Shown here: positions 36,135 through 43,997 of the stretch, piece after piece | How positions within the stretch are numbered: the stretch's first letter is position 1 | How the letters are laid out: each line of letters opens with the position of its first letter | Assembly (NCBI RefSeq): GCF_007666205.1 | Contig: NZ_VDOR01000005.1 | Coordinates: 1 to 64,000 of the forward strand | Length of the DNA stretch: 64,000 nt | Source: Kocuria palustris | GTDB lineage: Bacteria > Actinomycetota > Actinomycetes > Actinomycetales > Micrococcaceae | Direction: 5' to 3' | The notes under the pieces: model-generated | Told to the model about the DNA's origin: nothing | Seen by the model: the letters and a program-made list of their open reading frames with translations, nothing else | Database searches by the model: none | Position numbers and translations under genes: made by a program

Positions 36135-38254
36135 GCGTCCTTCCATGGTGCGCGGCGCTCCTGATCGGGGCCCTCCCGGGCGGGCAGCGGCGGCAGGGGC
36201 CGGAAGCGTCGGGCGTCGCTCGGCGCGGCGTCCTCCAGCCGGGTCTCGGGCGCCCCGGTCCGCTCCGGGCCGGTCTCCTCGGGCGCCTCCTCGGCGGAGG
36301 AGACCTGGGAGCCGAGGGTGTTGAGGTGCCACGGCACCGAGGCGATCATCACCCCTCGCTCGTGGCGCAGGCGGCTGCGCAGCGCGCCGGTGGCCTGGTT
36401 GTGCAGGAAGCGCTCCCAGCTCGTGGAGACGACGTACTCGGGCAGGTAGACGACCACGAGGTCGCGCGGCGAGCGCCGTCGGACCCGCCGCAGGTGATCG
36501 ATCACCGGCTGGGTCGAGCTGCGGTAGGGGGCGTCCAGGACCCGCAGCGGCACCGGGATCTCCAGGCGCTGCCAGTCCTCGAGGATCCGGGCGGTGCGCG
36601 CCGAGGACACGTCCACGACGAGCGCCTCGAGCGTCGAGGGGCGCGAGGCCCTCGCATAGGCCAGCGCGCGCATGTCCGGCTTGCGCACGGACGGCACGAT
36701 CAGCATCGCGTGCACGCGCGACGGCAGCGCCAGCACGGGCGAGTCGGGGGCCAGGCTCAGGGCCTCGTCGACGGCGTCGTAGTGGCGCCGGATGCCGCTC
36801 ATGAGCACGCTCAGGACCACCAGGCACAGCACCGTGATCCACGCTCCCTGGGTGAAGCGCGTGACCAGCACGACGAGCAGGACGGCCCCGGAGATCACGG
36901 CCGCCAGCAGCGCGAGCCCGAGCGAGGCGAGGATGCGGCGCCGCCGGGCGGAGGAGGGCTCCGAGCGGCGGCGGCGCAGCCAGTGGCGCACCATCCCCGC
37001 CTGGGTCAGCGTGAAGGAGACGAACACGCCCACGACGTAGAGCTGCACCAGGGCGTTGACGTTCGCCCCGAAGACCGCGGTGAGCAGCGCGGCGACGACG
37101 AGCAGGGCCGCGATGCCGTTGGTGAACGCGAAGCGGTCGCCGCGCGCGGCGAACTGCCGAGGCAGGCAGGAGTCGCGGGCCAGTCGGGAGGCGAGCACCG
37201 GGAAGCCCGTGAAGGCCGTCGAGGCCGCGAGCACGAGCACGAGCACGGTCGCCAGGATGACGACGTAGAACATGGGCGTGTCGTGGCCGAAGACCGCGCG
37301 GGCGAGCTGGCCGAGCACCGGGTTCTGGTAGAAGTCGGCGTCCGGGGCCCGGCCGTCCATGCGCAGCTGCCGGGCCGGGTCCAGGACCAGCTGGATCCCC
37401 GTGGCCCGGACCAGGTGCATGGTCCCCAGCAGCAGGACCACCGAGAGCACGCCCATGACGGTGAGGATGACGCGGGCGTTGGCCGCGCGCGGCCGGCGCA
37501 GGAACGGAACGGAGCCGGCGACCGATTCGACGCCGGTCACCGCGACCGCCCCCGAGGAGAAGGCGCGCAGGACCAGGACCGCCAGCGCGAGCCCCGTCCA
37601 TCCCCCGTCGGGCTGCTCGAGCGGCAGGACCTCCCAGTGGGCCGAGGTGGCCTGCTCGAGGGTCCCTGCGGCCGACTGCACGAGCCCCGTGCCGATCATC
37701 AGCAGCAGGACCGCGACGAAGAGGTAGGTGGGCACCGCGGCTGCGCGCCCCATGAACTTCAGGCCGCGCAGGTTCAGCAGCCCCGCGATCAGGATCCCCG
37801 CCAGCGCGATCTCGATGCGGTGGTCGATCAGCCCCGGGAAGGCCGCCGCCAGGTACTGCACCGCCGCCGACATCGACACGGCCACCACGAGCGTGAAGTC
37901 GATCATCAGCGAGGCGCCCACGACGACACCCGCCCGCGGGCCGAGGTTGGAGGTCGCGATCTCGTAGTCGCCCTGCCCCGAGGGATAGGCGCGCAGGTTC
38001 TGCCGGTAGGCCAGCACGATGACCACGGTCACGACGACGACGGCCAGGCCGACCCACGGCGAGAGCAGCACGGCCGAGGCGCCCGCCAGGGCCAGGGTCA
38101 GGACGATCTCGTCGGGGGCGTAGGCCACCGAGGACAGCGAGTCGGCGGAGAACACCGGCAGCCCCGTGCGCTTGGACAGCGCCGTGTCCTCGTAGCGCTC
38201 GTTGTGGTAGGGCCGTCCCACGAGAGCGGTCCGCAGAGCCCCGAGTTTCGTCAC
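36131..38254 (-). CDS. KimA-like potassium/proton symporter of the APC superfamily
   Basis: 707 residues: about 12 membrane helices (residues about 40-470) and a cytoplasmic C-terminal domain of about 200 residues with a USP-like alpha/beta pattern (LEALVVDVSSARTARILEDW, DLVVVYLPEYVVSTSWE). The N-terminus FSADSLSSVAYAPDEIVLTLALAG and the later SLMIDFTLVVAVSMSAA match Bacillus KimA in layout; KimA uses an Asp-Tyr pair in the latter helix for K+, and here it is Asp-Phe. Close association with two TrkA/RCK genes supports K+ rather than amino-acid transport. Start: GTG at 38254, 6 nt after TACCCT, leaderless. The C-terminal 50 residues are low-complexity. Confidence 0.82.
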   Translation of the reverse strand: MTKLGALRTALVGRPYHNERYEDTALSKRTGLPVFSADSLSSVAYAPDEIVLTLALAGASAVLLSPWVGLAVVVVTVVIVLAYRQNLRAYPSGQGDYEIATSNLGPRAGVVVGASLMIDFTLVVAVSMSAAVQYLAAAFPGLIDHRIEIALAGILIAGLLNLRGLKFMGRAAAVPTYLFVAVLLLMIGTGLVQSAAGTLEQATSAHWEVLPLEQPDGGWTGLALAVLVLRAFSSGAVAVTGVESVAGSVPFLRRPRAANARVILTVMGVLSVVLLLGTMHLVRATGIQLVLDPARQLRMDGRAPDADFYQNPVLGQLARAVFGHDTPMFYVVILATVLVLVLAASTAFTGFPVLASRLARDSCLPRQFAARGDRFAFTNGIAALLVVAALLTAVFGANVNALVQLYVVGVFVSFTLTQAGMVRHWLRRRRSEPSSARRRRILASLGLALLAAVISGAVLLVVLVTRFTQGAWITVLCLVVLSVLMSGIRRHYDAVDEALSLAPDSPVLALPSRVHAMLIVPSVRKPDMRALAYARASRPSTLEALVVDVSSARTARILEDWQRLEIPVPLRVLDAPYRSSTQPVIDHLRRVRRRSPRDLVVVYLPEYVVSTSWERFLHNQATGALRSRLRHERGVMIASVPWHLNTLGSQVSSAEEAPEETGPERTGAPETRLEDAAPSDARRFRPLPPLPAREGPDQERRAPWKDA

Positions 38255-38260
38255 GGGGAC

Positions 38261-38266
38261 AGGGTA
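38261..38266 (-). promoter_or_regulatory. -10 box (TACCCT) of a leaderless promoter for the KimA-like gene
   Basis: TACCCT ends 6 nt before the GTG at 38254 on the minus strand, with no ribosome binding site between. It is 34 bases from an identical TACCCT on the plus strand serving the divergent gene. Confidence 0.6.
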
Positions 38267-38299
38267 GTGGCTGCGCCCGTCGTCGCCTGCGCGGTGACC

Positions 38300-38305
38300 T
38301 ACCCT
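38300..38305 (+). promoter_or_regulatory. -10 box (TACCCT) of a leaderless promoter for the TrkA-type gene
   Basis: TACCCT ends 7 nt before the ATG at 38313. The hexamer is identical to the one used divergently by the KimA-like gene, so both may respond to the same factor. Confidence 0.6.
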
Positions 38306-38312
38306 TGAGCCC

Positions 38313-39041
38313 ATGCCGCACTTCGTGATCATGGGCTCGGGCCGGGTCGGGGCGATGATCGCCCACGCTCTCGAGGACGCCGGGCACACCGTCGCTCTGA
38401 TCGACCAGGACGAGCGGGCCTTCCGCAAGCTGCACGGGGCCTTCGCGGGCAGCCGCATCACGGGCCAGGGCTTCGACCGCGAGGTCCTGCGCCGCGCCGG
38501 CATCGAGCGGGCCTACGCCTTCGCGGCCGTGTCCTCCGAGGACAACTCCAACATCCTGGCCGCACGGGTGGCCCGCGAGACCTTCGACGTCGCGCACGTC
38601 GTGGCCCGCATCTACGACCCCGCCCGCGCCGAGTTCTACCAGCGCCTGGGCGTGCCGACCGTGGCCGCGGTGCGCTGGACGGCCGATCAGGTCCTGCGCC
38701 GGCTGCTGCCCGAGCAGTCGATCTCCGGGGACTACCAGGAGGCCTCGGGGCGCCTGCAGCTCGGCGAGCTGACCCTGCACGACTCGTGGGCCGGACTGCG
38801 CCTGACGGCCATCGAGGAGGCCGCCTCCGTGCGCGTGGCCTTCATCACCCGCTTCGGGGAGGGCGTGCTGCCCGGGGCCGCCACGACCTATCAGAAGGGG
38901 GATCTGGTCCACGCGATGATGCGGGTCGAGGAGATCGACGACGTGGTGCGCGTGCTCGCCCATCCCCCGTCGCCGGAGATCCGCGACGCCGGGCAGAAGG
39001 ACCTGCTCGAGCCCTCCGAGGCGACGGGAGGGCGGCGATGA
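38313..39041 (+). CDS. TrkA/RCK potassium-uptake regulatory protein (CeoB-type)
   Basis: 242 residues: an RCK_N Rossmann domain (residues 1-120; FVIMGSGRVGAMIAHALEDAGHTVALIDQDERAF with the NAD-binding glycines) followed by an RCK_C domain (about 140-225; LGELTLHDSWAGLRLTAIEE). Such proteins gate Trk/Ktr K+ channels by binding NAD(H) or ATP. Leaderless start. The stop overlaps the next TrkA gene (ATGA). In mycobacteria this pair is called CeoB-CeoC. No TrkH or KtrB pore protein is in the window; the divergent KimA-like permease could be the partner or an independent uptake route. Confidence 0.9.
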   Translation: MPHFVIMGSGRVGAMIAHALEDAGHTVALIDQDERAFRKLHGAFAGSRITGQGFDREVLRRAGIERAYAFAAVSSEDNSNILAARVARETFDVAHVVARIYDPARAEFYQRLGVPTVAAVRWTADQVLRRLLPEQSISGDYQEASGRLQLGELTLHDSWAGLRLTAIEEAASVRVAFITRFGEGVLPGAATTYQKGDLVHAMMRVEEIDDVVRVLAHPPSPEIRDAGQKDLLEPSEATGGRR

Positions 39042-39796
39042 AGGTCGCGGTCATCGGAGCGGGGGCCGTCGGCTCCTCGATCGCCCGGGAGCTGTCCCGC
39101 AGCGCCCACGACGTGCTGATCATCGACGAGAAGCCCGAGGCCATCGGGCGCATGGATGCCCCCGAGGCCCGCTGGAGCGTGGGCGATGCCTGCGATCTCG
39201 AGGTCCTCGCGGATGCGGGCCTGGACGAGACGGAGGTCGTGGTGGCGGCGACGGGCGACGACCGCGTCAACCTGGTCGTCTCCCTCATGGCGCGCTCCGA
39301 GTTCGGCGTGCCGCGCACGGTCGGGCGGGTGAACAACCCGCGCAACGAGTGGCTCTTCGACGACTCGTGGGGCGTGGACGTCGCGGTGTCGACGCCGCGG
39401 CTGATGACCGCGCTCGTGGAGGAGGCCGTCGAGGTCGGCGACGTCGTGCGCGTGCTGACCATGCACCACGCGACCGCCTCGATCAGCGCGTTCACCGTCC
39501 CGCCGGAGCACCCGGCGATCGGCTCCCGGGTGGGGACCGTGCCGTGGCCCGGCGACGCCGTCCCGGTCGCGATCCTGCGCGACGGCCAGCCGCTGGCGCC
39601 CAGCCGCGACGACGTCATCGAGGCCGACGACGAGCTGTTCTTCCTGGTCTCGGGCGACGGCGAGGACGAGCTGCGCGACCTGCTCGGCTCCGCCGCGCAG
39701 CGGCGGGAGGAGCCCGCGCCGTGGGCGGACCCGGCCGCCGACGGGGCGTTCGACGAGTCGATCCCGGGCGAGCCCTCGGGGCAGGCGGCTCCCTGA
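39038..39796 (+). CDS. Second TrkA/RCK potassium-uptake regulatory protein (CeoC-type)
   Basis: 252 residues with the same two-domain layout: RCK_N with KVAVIGAGAVGSSIARELSRSAHDVLIIDEKPEAI and RCK_C with PEHPAIGSRVGTVPWPGDAVPVAILRDGQ. The C-terminal 45 residues are Ala/Pro/Glu-rich and disordered-looking. The two RCK proteins probably form a heteromeric ring. The ATG overlaps the upstream stop. It is convergent with the DUF3159 gene with only 7 bases between, so no terminator is available. Confidence 0.9.
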   Translation: MKVAVIGAGAVGSSIARELSRSAHDVLIIDEKPEAIGRMDAPEARWSVGDACDLEVLADAGLDETEVVVAATGDDRVNLVVSLMARSEFGVPRTVGRVNNPRNEWLFDDSWGVDVAVSTPRLMTALVEEAVEVGDVVRVLTMHHATASISAFTVPPEHPAIGSRVGTVPWPGDAVPVAILRDGQPLAPSRDDVIEADDELFFLVSGDGEDELRDLLGSAAQRREEPAPWADPAADGAFDESIPGEPSGQAAP

Positions 39797-39803
39797 GGCG
39801 GGC

Positions 39804-40646
39804 TCAGGCCGGGTCGTCGGCGATGTCCTCGCGGGTCGAGCGCTGCAGCCCGTCCTCCGGGGCGACGGGGTCGACGGCCGCGGGCCTCGAGACGAGCCAG
39901 CCGAGCCACAGGACCGCGGCGTAGAGCGGGACGCCCATCGTCAGCCGCGCGATACCCAGCCCCACGACGTCCTCGGCCAGGTACAGCGGGACCTGCACGA
40001 GCAGCCGGGCCGCGAACATCGCGGTGACCAGGCCGGTGGCCAGGCGGTAGCCGCGCATCCGGCGCGGGTCCCGGCGCCAGTCCAGCCCCTCGCCGCGGAT
40101 GAAGCCGAAGAGCACGCCCAGCAGGGGCCATCCGGCGGCGATCGAGGCGCCCATGACGATCAGGTAGACGAGATTGATCCACAGCCCCGTCACGTAGTAC
40201 TCGATCGCCTCGCCGCTGCGCCAGGCGAAGATCGCGCACACGAGCACCCCGATGAGCCCGGCCATCGCCTGGACGAGGCTCTGGCGCTGGGCCAGGCGGG
40301 CGATCGTGAAGACTCCGGCGACCCCCAGGGCGCAGATCAGCGCGAGCCCCAGGGCCTGTCCCGCCACGAAGACCACGAGGAAGACCGCACCCGGCAGGAT
40401 CGCCTCGGCCAGACCGCGCCACCCGCCCACGGCATGCAGGACGTCCAGCTGCCCCGCCTCGGTGCGGCGCATGCCGGAGCGCCGGGCGTAGGCGGTCATG
40501 GACTCGGCGACCGACGGCGAGGGACGGGAGCCCGCCCCGGGGCGGGCCGCGTCCTGCCGGGCCTCGTCGCCCTGGCGGAGGCCGTGCTCCGCGGGGGCAG
40601 GGTCCTCCCGCGGGTCGTGGGCGGGGCCGGGTGCGGGGCTGCTCAT
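39804..40646 (-). CDS. DUF3159 family membrane protein
   Basis: 280 residues; a hydrophilic N-terminus of about 65 residues, then six predicted helices (for example EAILPGAVFLVVFVAGQALGLALICALG). The family landmark GWPLLGVLFGFIRGEGLDWRRDPRRMRGYRLATGLV is clear, as in DUF3159. The function is unknown. The start overlaps the stop of the OB-fold gene by one base (TGATG). Third gene of DUF3710-OB-DUF3159, a conserved actinobacterial operon. Confidence 0.87.
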   Translation of the reverse strand: MSSPAPGPAHDPREDPAPAEHGLRQGDEARQDAARPGAGSRPSPSVAESMTAYARRSGMRRTEAGQLDVLHAVGGWRGLAEAILPGAVFLVVFVAGQALGLALICALGVAGVFTIARLAQRQSLVQAMAGLIGVLVCAIFAWRSGEAIEYYVTGLWINLVYLIVMGASIAAGWPLLGVLFGFIRGEGLDWRRDPRRMRGYRLATGLVTAMFAARLLVQVPLYLAEDVVGLGIARLTMGVPLYAAVLWLGWLVSRPAAVDPVAPEDGLQRSTREDIADDPA

Positions 40647-41116
40647 CACTGCGCCTTCCGGGCGATGATCTCGAAGCGGGGATTGAAGATCGTGGGCTGT
40701 CCCTCCGAGCTGCACAGCAGGCCCGAGCAGCACAGCTCGGTCCCGGCGCGCACACCGGGCACCGATCGCTGGCCCTGCCACACGAGGCGCACGGCGGTGC
40801 CCTCGGAGGCGGGGCGGCGCGGGTCCCGGACCACCAGCAGCGCCTCGCTCGACGGGCGCTCGGCAGCGGCCGCGACCCGGATCTCCGCGACGCGGCCGCT
40901 CGCGCGCACCCGGCGCCGCGCCCCGGTGCGCGAGGCGCGATCCGCGCCGCAGGCCGCCCGCGCCTCGTCGAGCGACGCGCCGGGCGCCTCCAGCGCGGCG
41001 ATCCTCGGGTGCGAAGCGGTGATCGGGGCCGGGCCGGGGGTCAGGCCCGCATCCTCGACCTGCTCGTGCTCCCCCGCCGCGTGGCTGCCGGCGGGCTCGG
41101 CGGCGACCGTGCTCAT
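40646..41116 (-). CDS. OB-fold nucleic-acid-binding-like protein
   Basis: 156 residues. The second half has the strand pattern of an OB fold: RVRASGRVAEIRVAA, EALLVVRDPRRPASEGTAVRLVWQGQRSVPGVRAGTELCCSGLL, PTIFNPRFEIIA. The N-terminal 55 residues are low complexity. The binding partner is unknown. It sits between DUF3710 and DUF3159 with overlaps at both ends (ATGA and TGATG), so the three are co-translated. Confidence 0.8.
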   Translation of the reverse strand: MSTVAAEPAGSHAAGEHEQVEDAGLTPGPAPITASHPRIAALEAPGASLDEARAACGADRASRTGARRRVRASGRVAEIRVAAAAERPSSEALLVVRDPRRPASEGTAVRLVWQGQRSVPGVRAGTELCCSGLLCSSEGQPTIFNPRFEIIARKAQ

Positions 41117-41925
41117 CGCGTCTCCGTGATCTCCGGCCCCCGCTGCGGGGGCGCCATCGGAGCGCGCTGCTGGACGGCCGGCCGGGTCGCTGCGCTGCCG
41201 GTGCCCGAGGAGGTGCCCGCGCCCCTGCCCTCTTGTGCCGCCGCCTGGCCCTGGGCGGGGCGGCGGACCGCGCGGCGCCTGGCCACGGGCTTGGACTGCA
41301 CGCCCTCCGGGACCTGCAGCGGGAGCAGGTCCCGCGGCGGCATGGGCTCGGAGCCGCGGCGCACGACGACGGTGCGGATCATCTCGTCGAACTCGGCGGA
41401 GGCCTTCGGCTCGATCGCCGCCGGGCCGGAGATCACCGCGCGCAGGAACCAGCGCGGGCCGTCGATGCCGATGAACCGCGCCGGGCGGTACCCCTTGGTG
41501 CCGTCGCTGGTCGTCGCGGGGAAGCGCGCGCGCAGCTCCGTGCCGAACGGGCCCTCGACCGCCTGCGGGGCCCCGTCGCCGCGCCGGAGCGAGTCCATCA
41601 GGTCCTTGCGGATCTCGTCCCAGATCCCCGTCGTCCGCGGCGCCGCGAAGGCCTGGAGCTGGACGGTCGAGCCCTTGTGATCGAGGTTCACGGCGCGGGG
41701 GCGGTTGCCCTTCTCGTTGACCTCCAGGCGGATGCCCACGCCCTGGACCTGCGGGATGAGCAGCGAGCCGAAGTCCATCCGGCCCTCGCGGTCCTCGACC
41801 TCGGAGATGTCCCAGGGGCCGCCGGCGCGGAGGTCCTCGCCCGCGTCCTCGGCGTCCTCGCGGAGGTCCTCGGCCGGAGCCGCCGCGGCAGACTCCCGCT
41901 CCTTCTTCTTCCTGCGTCCGAACAT
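41113..41925 (-). CDS. DUF3710 family protein
   Basis: 270 residues, cytoplasmic. A basic start (MFGRRKKKERE) is followed by GGPWDISEVEDREGRMDFGSLLIP, the family signature, and later WFLRAVISGPAA and FDEMIRTVVVRRG. The C-terminal 60 residues are basic and Pro/Ala-rich. The function is unknown. ATG with GAGGAGAG upstream; first gene of the DUF3710-OB-DUF3159 operon, downstream of dut on the same strand with a 104-base gap. Confidence 0.87.
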   Translation of the reverse strand: MFGRRKKKERESAAAAPAEDLREDAEDAGEDLRAGGPWDISEVEDREGRMDFGSLLIPQVQGVGIRLEVNEKGNRPRAVNLDHKGSTVQLQAFAAPRTTGIWDEIRKDLMDSLRRGDGAPQAVEGPFGTELRARFPATTSDGTKGYRPARFIGIDGPRWFLRAVISGPAAIEPKASAEFDEMIRTVVVRRGSEPMPPRDLLPLQVPEGVQSKPVARRRAVRRPAQGQAAAQEGRGAGTSSGTGSAATRPAVQQRAPMAPPQRGPEITETR

Positions 41926-42029
41926 GTCGTCTCTCCTCGGAATCGATCGCCGCCTCGCGGACGGACGCGGCGACCTCGTGGTCTGGGTCTCGGGGCCTGC
42001 GGCCCCGGCGGCCGGATCGGGCCGAGCGG

Positions 42030-42542
42030 TCAGCGGGTGCCCGACGAGCCGAAGCCCGTCCCGCCGCGGTCGGAGGCCGCCAGCTCGTCGACCTCGTCCA
42101 GCTCGACGGCGGCGACGCGCTGCAGCAGCAGCTGCGCGATGCGGTCCCCGCGCCCGATCCGGAACGGCTCGTCCGGGTCGGTGTTGAGCAGGGCCACCTT
42201 GATCTCGCCGCGGTATCCCGAGTCCACGGTCCCGGGGGCATTGAGGACGGTGACCCCGTGCCGGGCCGCCAGCCCGGAGCGCGGGTGGACGAGGCCGACC
42301 CAGCCGGGCGGGACGGCCACGGCCAGCCCCGTGCCGATCAGGGCGCGGCGCCCCGGCTCGATCACGGCGCCGTGGCTCGCGCGCAGGTCCATGCCGGCGT
42401 CGCCGGGCTTGGCGTAGGCGGGCAGCGGCAGATCGGGGTCCAGGCGGCGCACCTGCAGGCGCAGGGGGGCCTGCTGCGCGCCGCGCGCATCGCGGATGTC
42501 GTCGGTCTCGGCCGGTTCTGCGGCGGAAGGGTCGATGAGCAC
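42030..42542 (-). CDS. dut: dUTP diphosphatase
   Basis: 170 residues, trimeric dUTPase. It hydrolyses dUTP to dUMP and PPi, keeping uracil out of DNA. The five family motifs are present: AGMDLRA (I), PRSGLA (II), [20 protein letters not shown] (III), [10 protein letters not shown] (IV) and [10 protein letters not shown] (V, the flexible lid). An N-terminal extension of about 25 residues precedes the core. The GTG at 42542 lies 8 bases after TACAGT with no ribosome binding site. Divergent from DUF3093, as in many Actinobacteria. Confidence 0.95.
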   Translation of the reverse strand: MLIDPSAAEPAETDDIRDARGAQQAPLRLQVRRLDPDLPLPAYAKPGDAGMDLRASHGAVIEPGRRALIGTGLAVAVPPGWVGLVHPRSGLAARHGVTVLNAPGTVDSGYRGEIKVALLNTDPDEPFRIGRGDRIAQLLLQRVAAVELDEVDELAASDRGGTGFGSSGTR

Positions 42543-42550
42543 AGTGCCCC

Positions 42551-42556
42551 ACTGTA
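42551..42556 (-). promoter_or_regulatory. -10 box (TACAGT) of a leaderless dut promoter
   Basis: TACAGT on the minus strand ends 8 nt before the GTG of dut. Confidence 0.55.
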
Positions 42557-42631
42557 GACCGCGGCGCCGACGCCCTCCGGAGGCGCCGGGGTCCGTCCGT
42601 GGACCGCGCGAGTCATGGGATGATGTCCCCC

Positions 42632-43078
42632 ATGACTGATGACGACGTGCTGTACCGGGAGAAGCTCGATCCGGCGTGGTGGATGTGGCTGCTCTTCCTG
42701 GGGCTGGCCGGCACGGTGCTGATCGCCCTGGCCCCCATCGCCACCTGGCTCGGGATCCTCGGGGCGGTCGTCGTGATGATCATCTGCCCGGTGCTCGCCT
42801 ATGCGCGCGCGACGTCCATCGTGGTGACCGAGGATCTCCTGCGCGTCGGGCGCGCCAGCATCGAGCGCCGCTTCGTGGGATCGGTCGAGGCCTTCACCGA
42901 CTCGGAGGACGTCCGCCGTGCCCGCGGCCCCGAGCTGGACGCCCGCTCCTACATGAGCTTCTCGGCCTCGGCCTCCGGCCTGTGCCGCATCGAGATCACC
43001 GACCCCGTGGATCCCACGCCCTACTGGCTCGCCGCGACCCGGCACCCCCACGAGCTGGCCCAGGCGCTGACCCGCTGA
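42632..43078 (+). CDS. DUF3093 family membrane protein
   Basis: 148 residues. Two adjacent membrane helices ([20 protein letters not shown] and [19 protein letters not shown]) follow [11 protein letters not shown], and a C-terminal PH-like beta domain follows ([28 protein letters not shown]). This matches DUF3093, usually beside dut and DUF3710 as here. The function is unknown. Start at the ATG at 42632; a TGATGT five bases upstream may be a weak leaderless -10. Confidence 0.87.
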   Translation: MTDDDVLYREKLDPAWWMWLLFLGLAGTVLIALAPIATWLGILGAVVVMIICPVLAYARATSIVVTEDLLRVGRASIERRFVGSVEAFTDSEDVRRARGPELDARSYMSFSASASGLCRIEITDPVDPTPYWLAATRHPHELAQALTR

Positions 43079-43139
43079 ACCGTCCGCGCCCCCACGCGGG
43101 AGCGCCCCCGAGGGACGTGCCCGTGCCCGAGCGGACGAC

Positions 43140-43173
43140 GAAGCCCCCGACCGCCACGGCGGTCGGGGGCTTC
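43140..43173. terminator. Bidirectional terminator between DUF3093 and DUF4193
   Basis: 16-base perfect inverted repeat (43140-43155 with 43158-43173) with a 2-base loop, followed by TGCTG. Confidence 0.8.
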
Positions 43174-43264
43174 TGCTGAGTCGATGTGCCGAGCCTGCGC
43201 GGACGGCGGCCGGGCCGCGGAGCGCTCGGCGCGCTGCGGGATCCGCAGCGGCCGCGGGCGCCTG

Positions 43265-43567
43265 TCAGCCGGCGCACTCCACGCAGATCTTCATGCCGTC
43301 CTTCTCCTCCGCGATCTGCGAGCGGTGGCGCACCAGGAAGCACGAGCCGCAGGTGAACTCGTCCTCCTGCGCCGGCAGGACGACGACGGAGAGCTCTTCG
43401 TGGGAGAGGTCGGCGCCCGGGAGCTCGTAGCTGTCGGCGGCCGTGGCCTCGTCGTCCTCGTCGGCGTTCGGGTGCTGCGTCTCGTTGCGACGCGTCTTCA
43501 GCTCCTCGATGGAGTCTTCCTTGAGCTCCTCTTCCTGCTTGCGAGGGGCGTCGTAGTCAGTTGCCAT
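43265..43567 (-). CDS. DUF4193 family zinc-ribbon-like protein
   Basis: 100 residues. It starts MATDYDAPRKQEEELKEDSIEELKTRR, a charged helical N-terminus identical in style to DUF4193. The C-terminus has two CxxC knuckles (FTCGSC and ICVECAG) that can bind one zinc. The function is unknown; in Actinobacteria it is close to sepH and dut. The start ATG has only a weak GGGAT upstream. Confidence 0.9.
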   Translation of the reverse strand: MATDYDAPRKQEEELKEDSIEELKTRRNETQHPNADEDDEATAADSYELPGADLSHEELSVVVLPAQEDEFTCGSCFLVRHRSQIAEEKDGMKICVECAG

Positions 43568-43997
43568 AGTGGTGATCCCTAATCCATGCGACGAAGACTG
43601 CGGAGGGGCGGATGTCATCCCCTCACGGGGCCCTGGAGGGAGGGCCCGCACCGGCCTTCCGGCCTCGTGTCGTGAGGATTGTTCACTATGGGCCCCGGAA
43701 AGACCAATGCGTCCGCTCACGACGGAAAAGTTGCTCCCGGTTGCCGGGAGCGGCCCGCGCGAGCCCGGTCTCGGGGTCGTTCTGCCGGGGTTCGCGGACC
43801 CGGCAGAACATGTCGTGCGGCACCCGGGCAGCGCGCCGGGCGGCGCCTCGATGCGCGTCGATCGGCCGCGGCCACTAGACTCTGCCCAGATGCGGACTGG
43901 GACCGCGCCGCACCGCCCCGGCACCGGGTCGAGACGAACCGGTCGGCCCGCGGCGCCGCCCCCCGCGACCGAGCACCCTGCGGAAGGCTGGAGAAGG
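43568..43997. other. Divergent promoter region between DUF4193 and sepH
   Basis: Minus strand: CATAGT (43690-43685) is a possible -10 for the DUF4193 gene. Plus strand: TAGACT (43876-43881) is the likely sepH -10. An 8-base inverted repeat, GCTCCCGG-TTG-CCGGGAGC, lies at 43733-43751. Apart from the possible sepH N-terminal extension from 43890 I see no gene. Confidence 0.5.
43876..43881 (+). promoter_or_regulatory. -10 box (TAGACT) upstream of sepH
   Basis: TAGACT is 8 bases before an ATG at 43890 that is in frame with SepH. A leaderless transcript from here would add 36 residues before the usual SepH start at 43998, which has its own GGAGAAGG. Confidence 0.5.
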
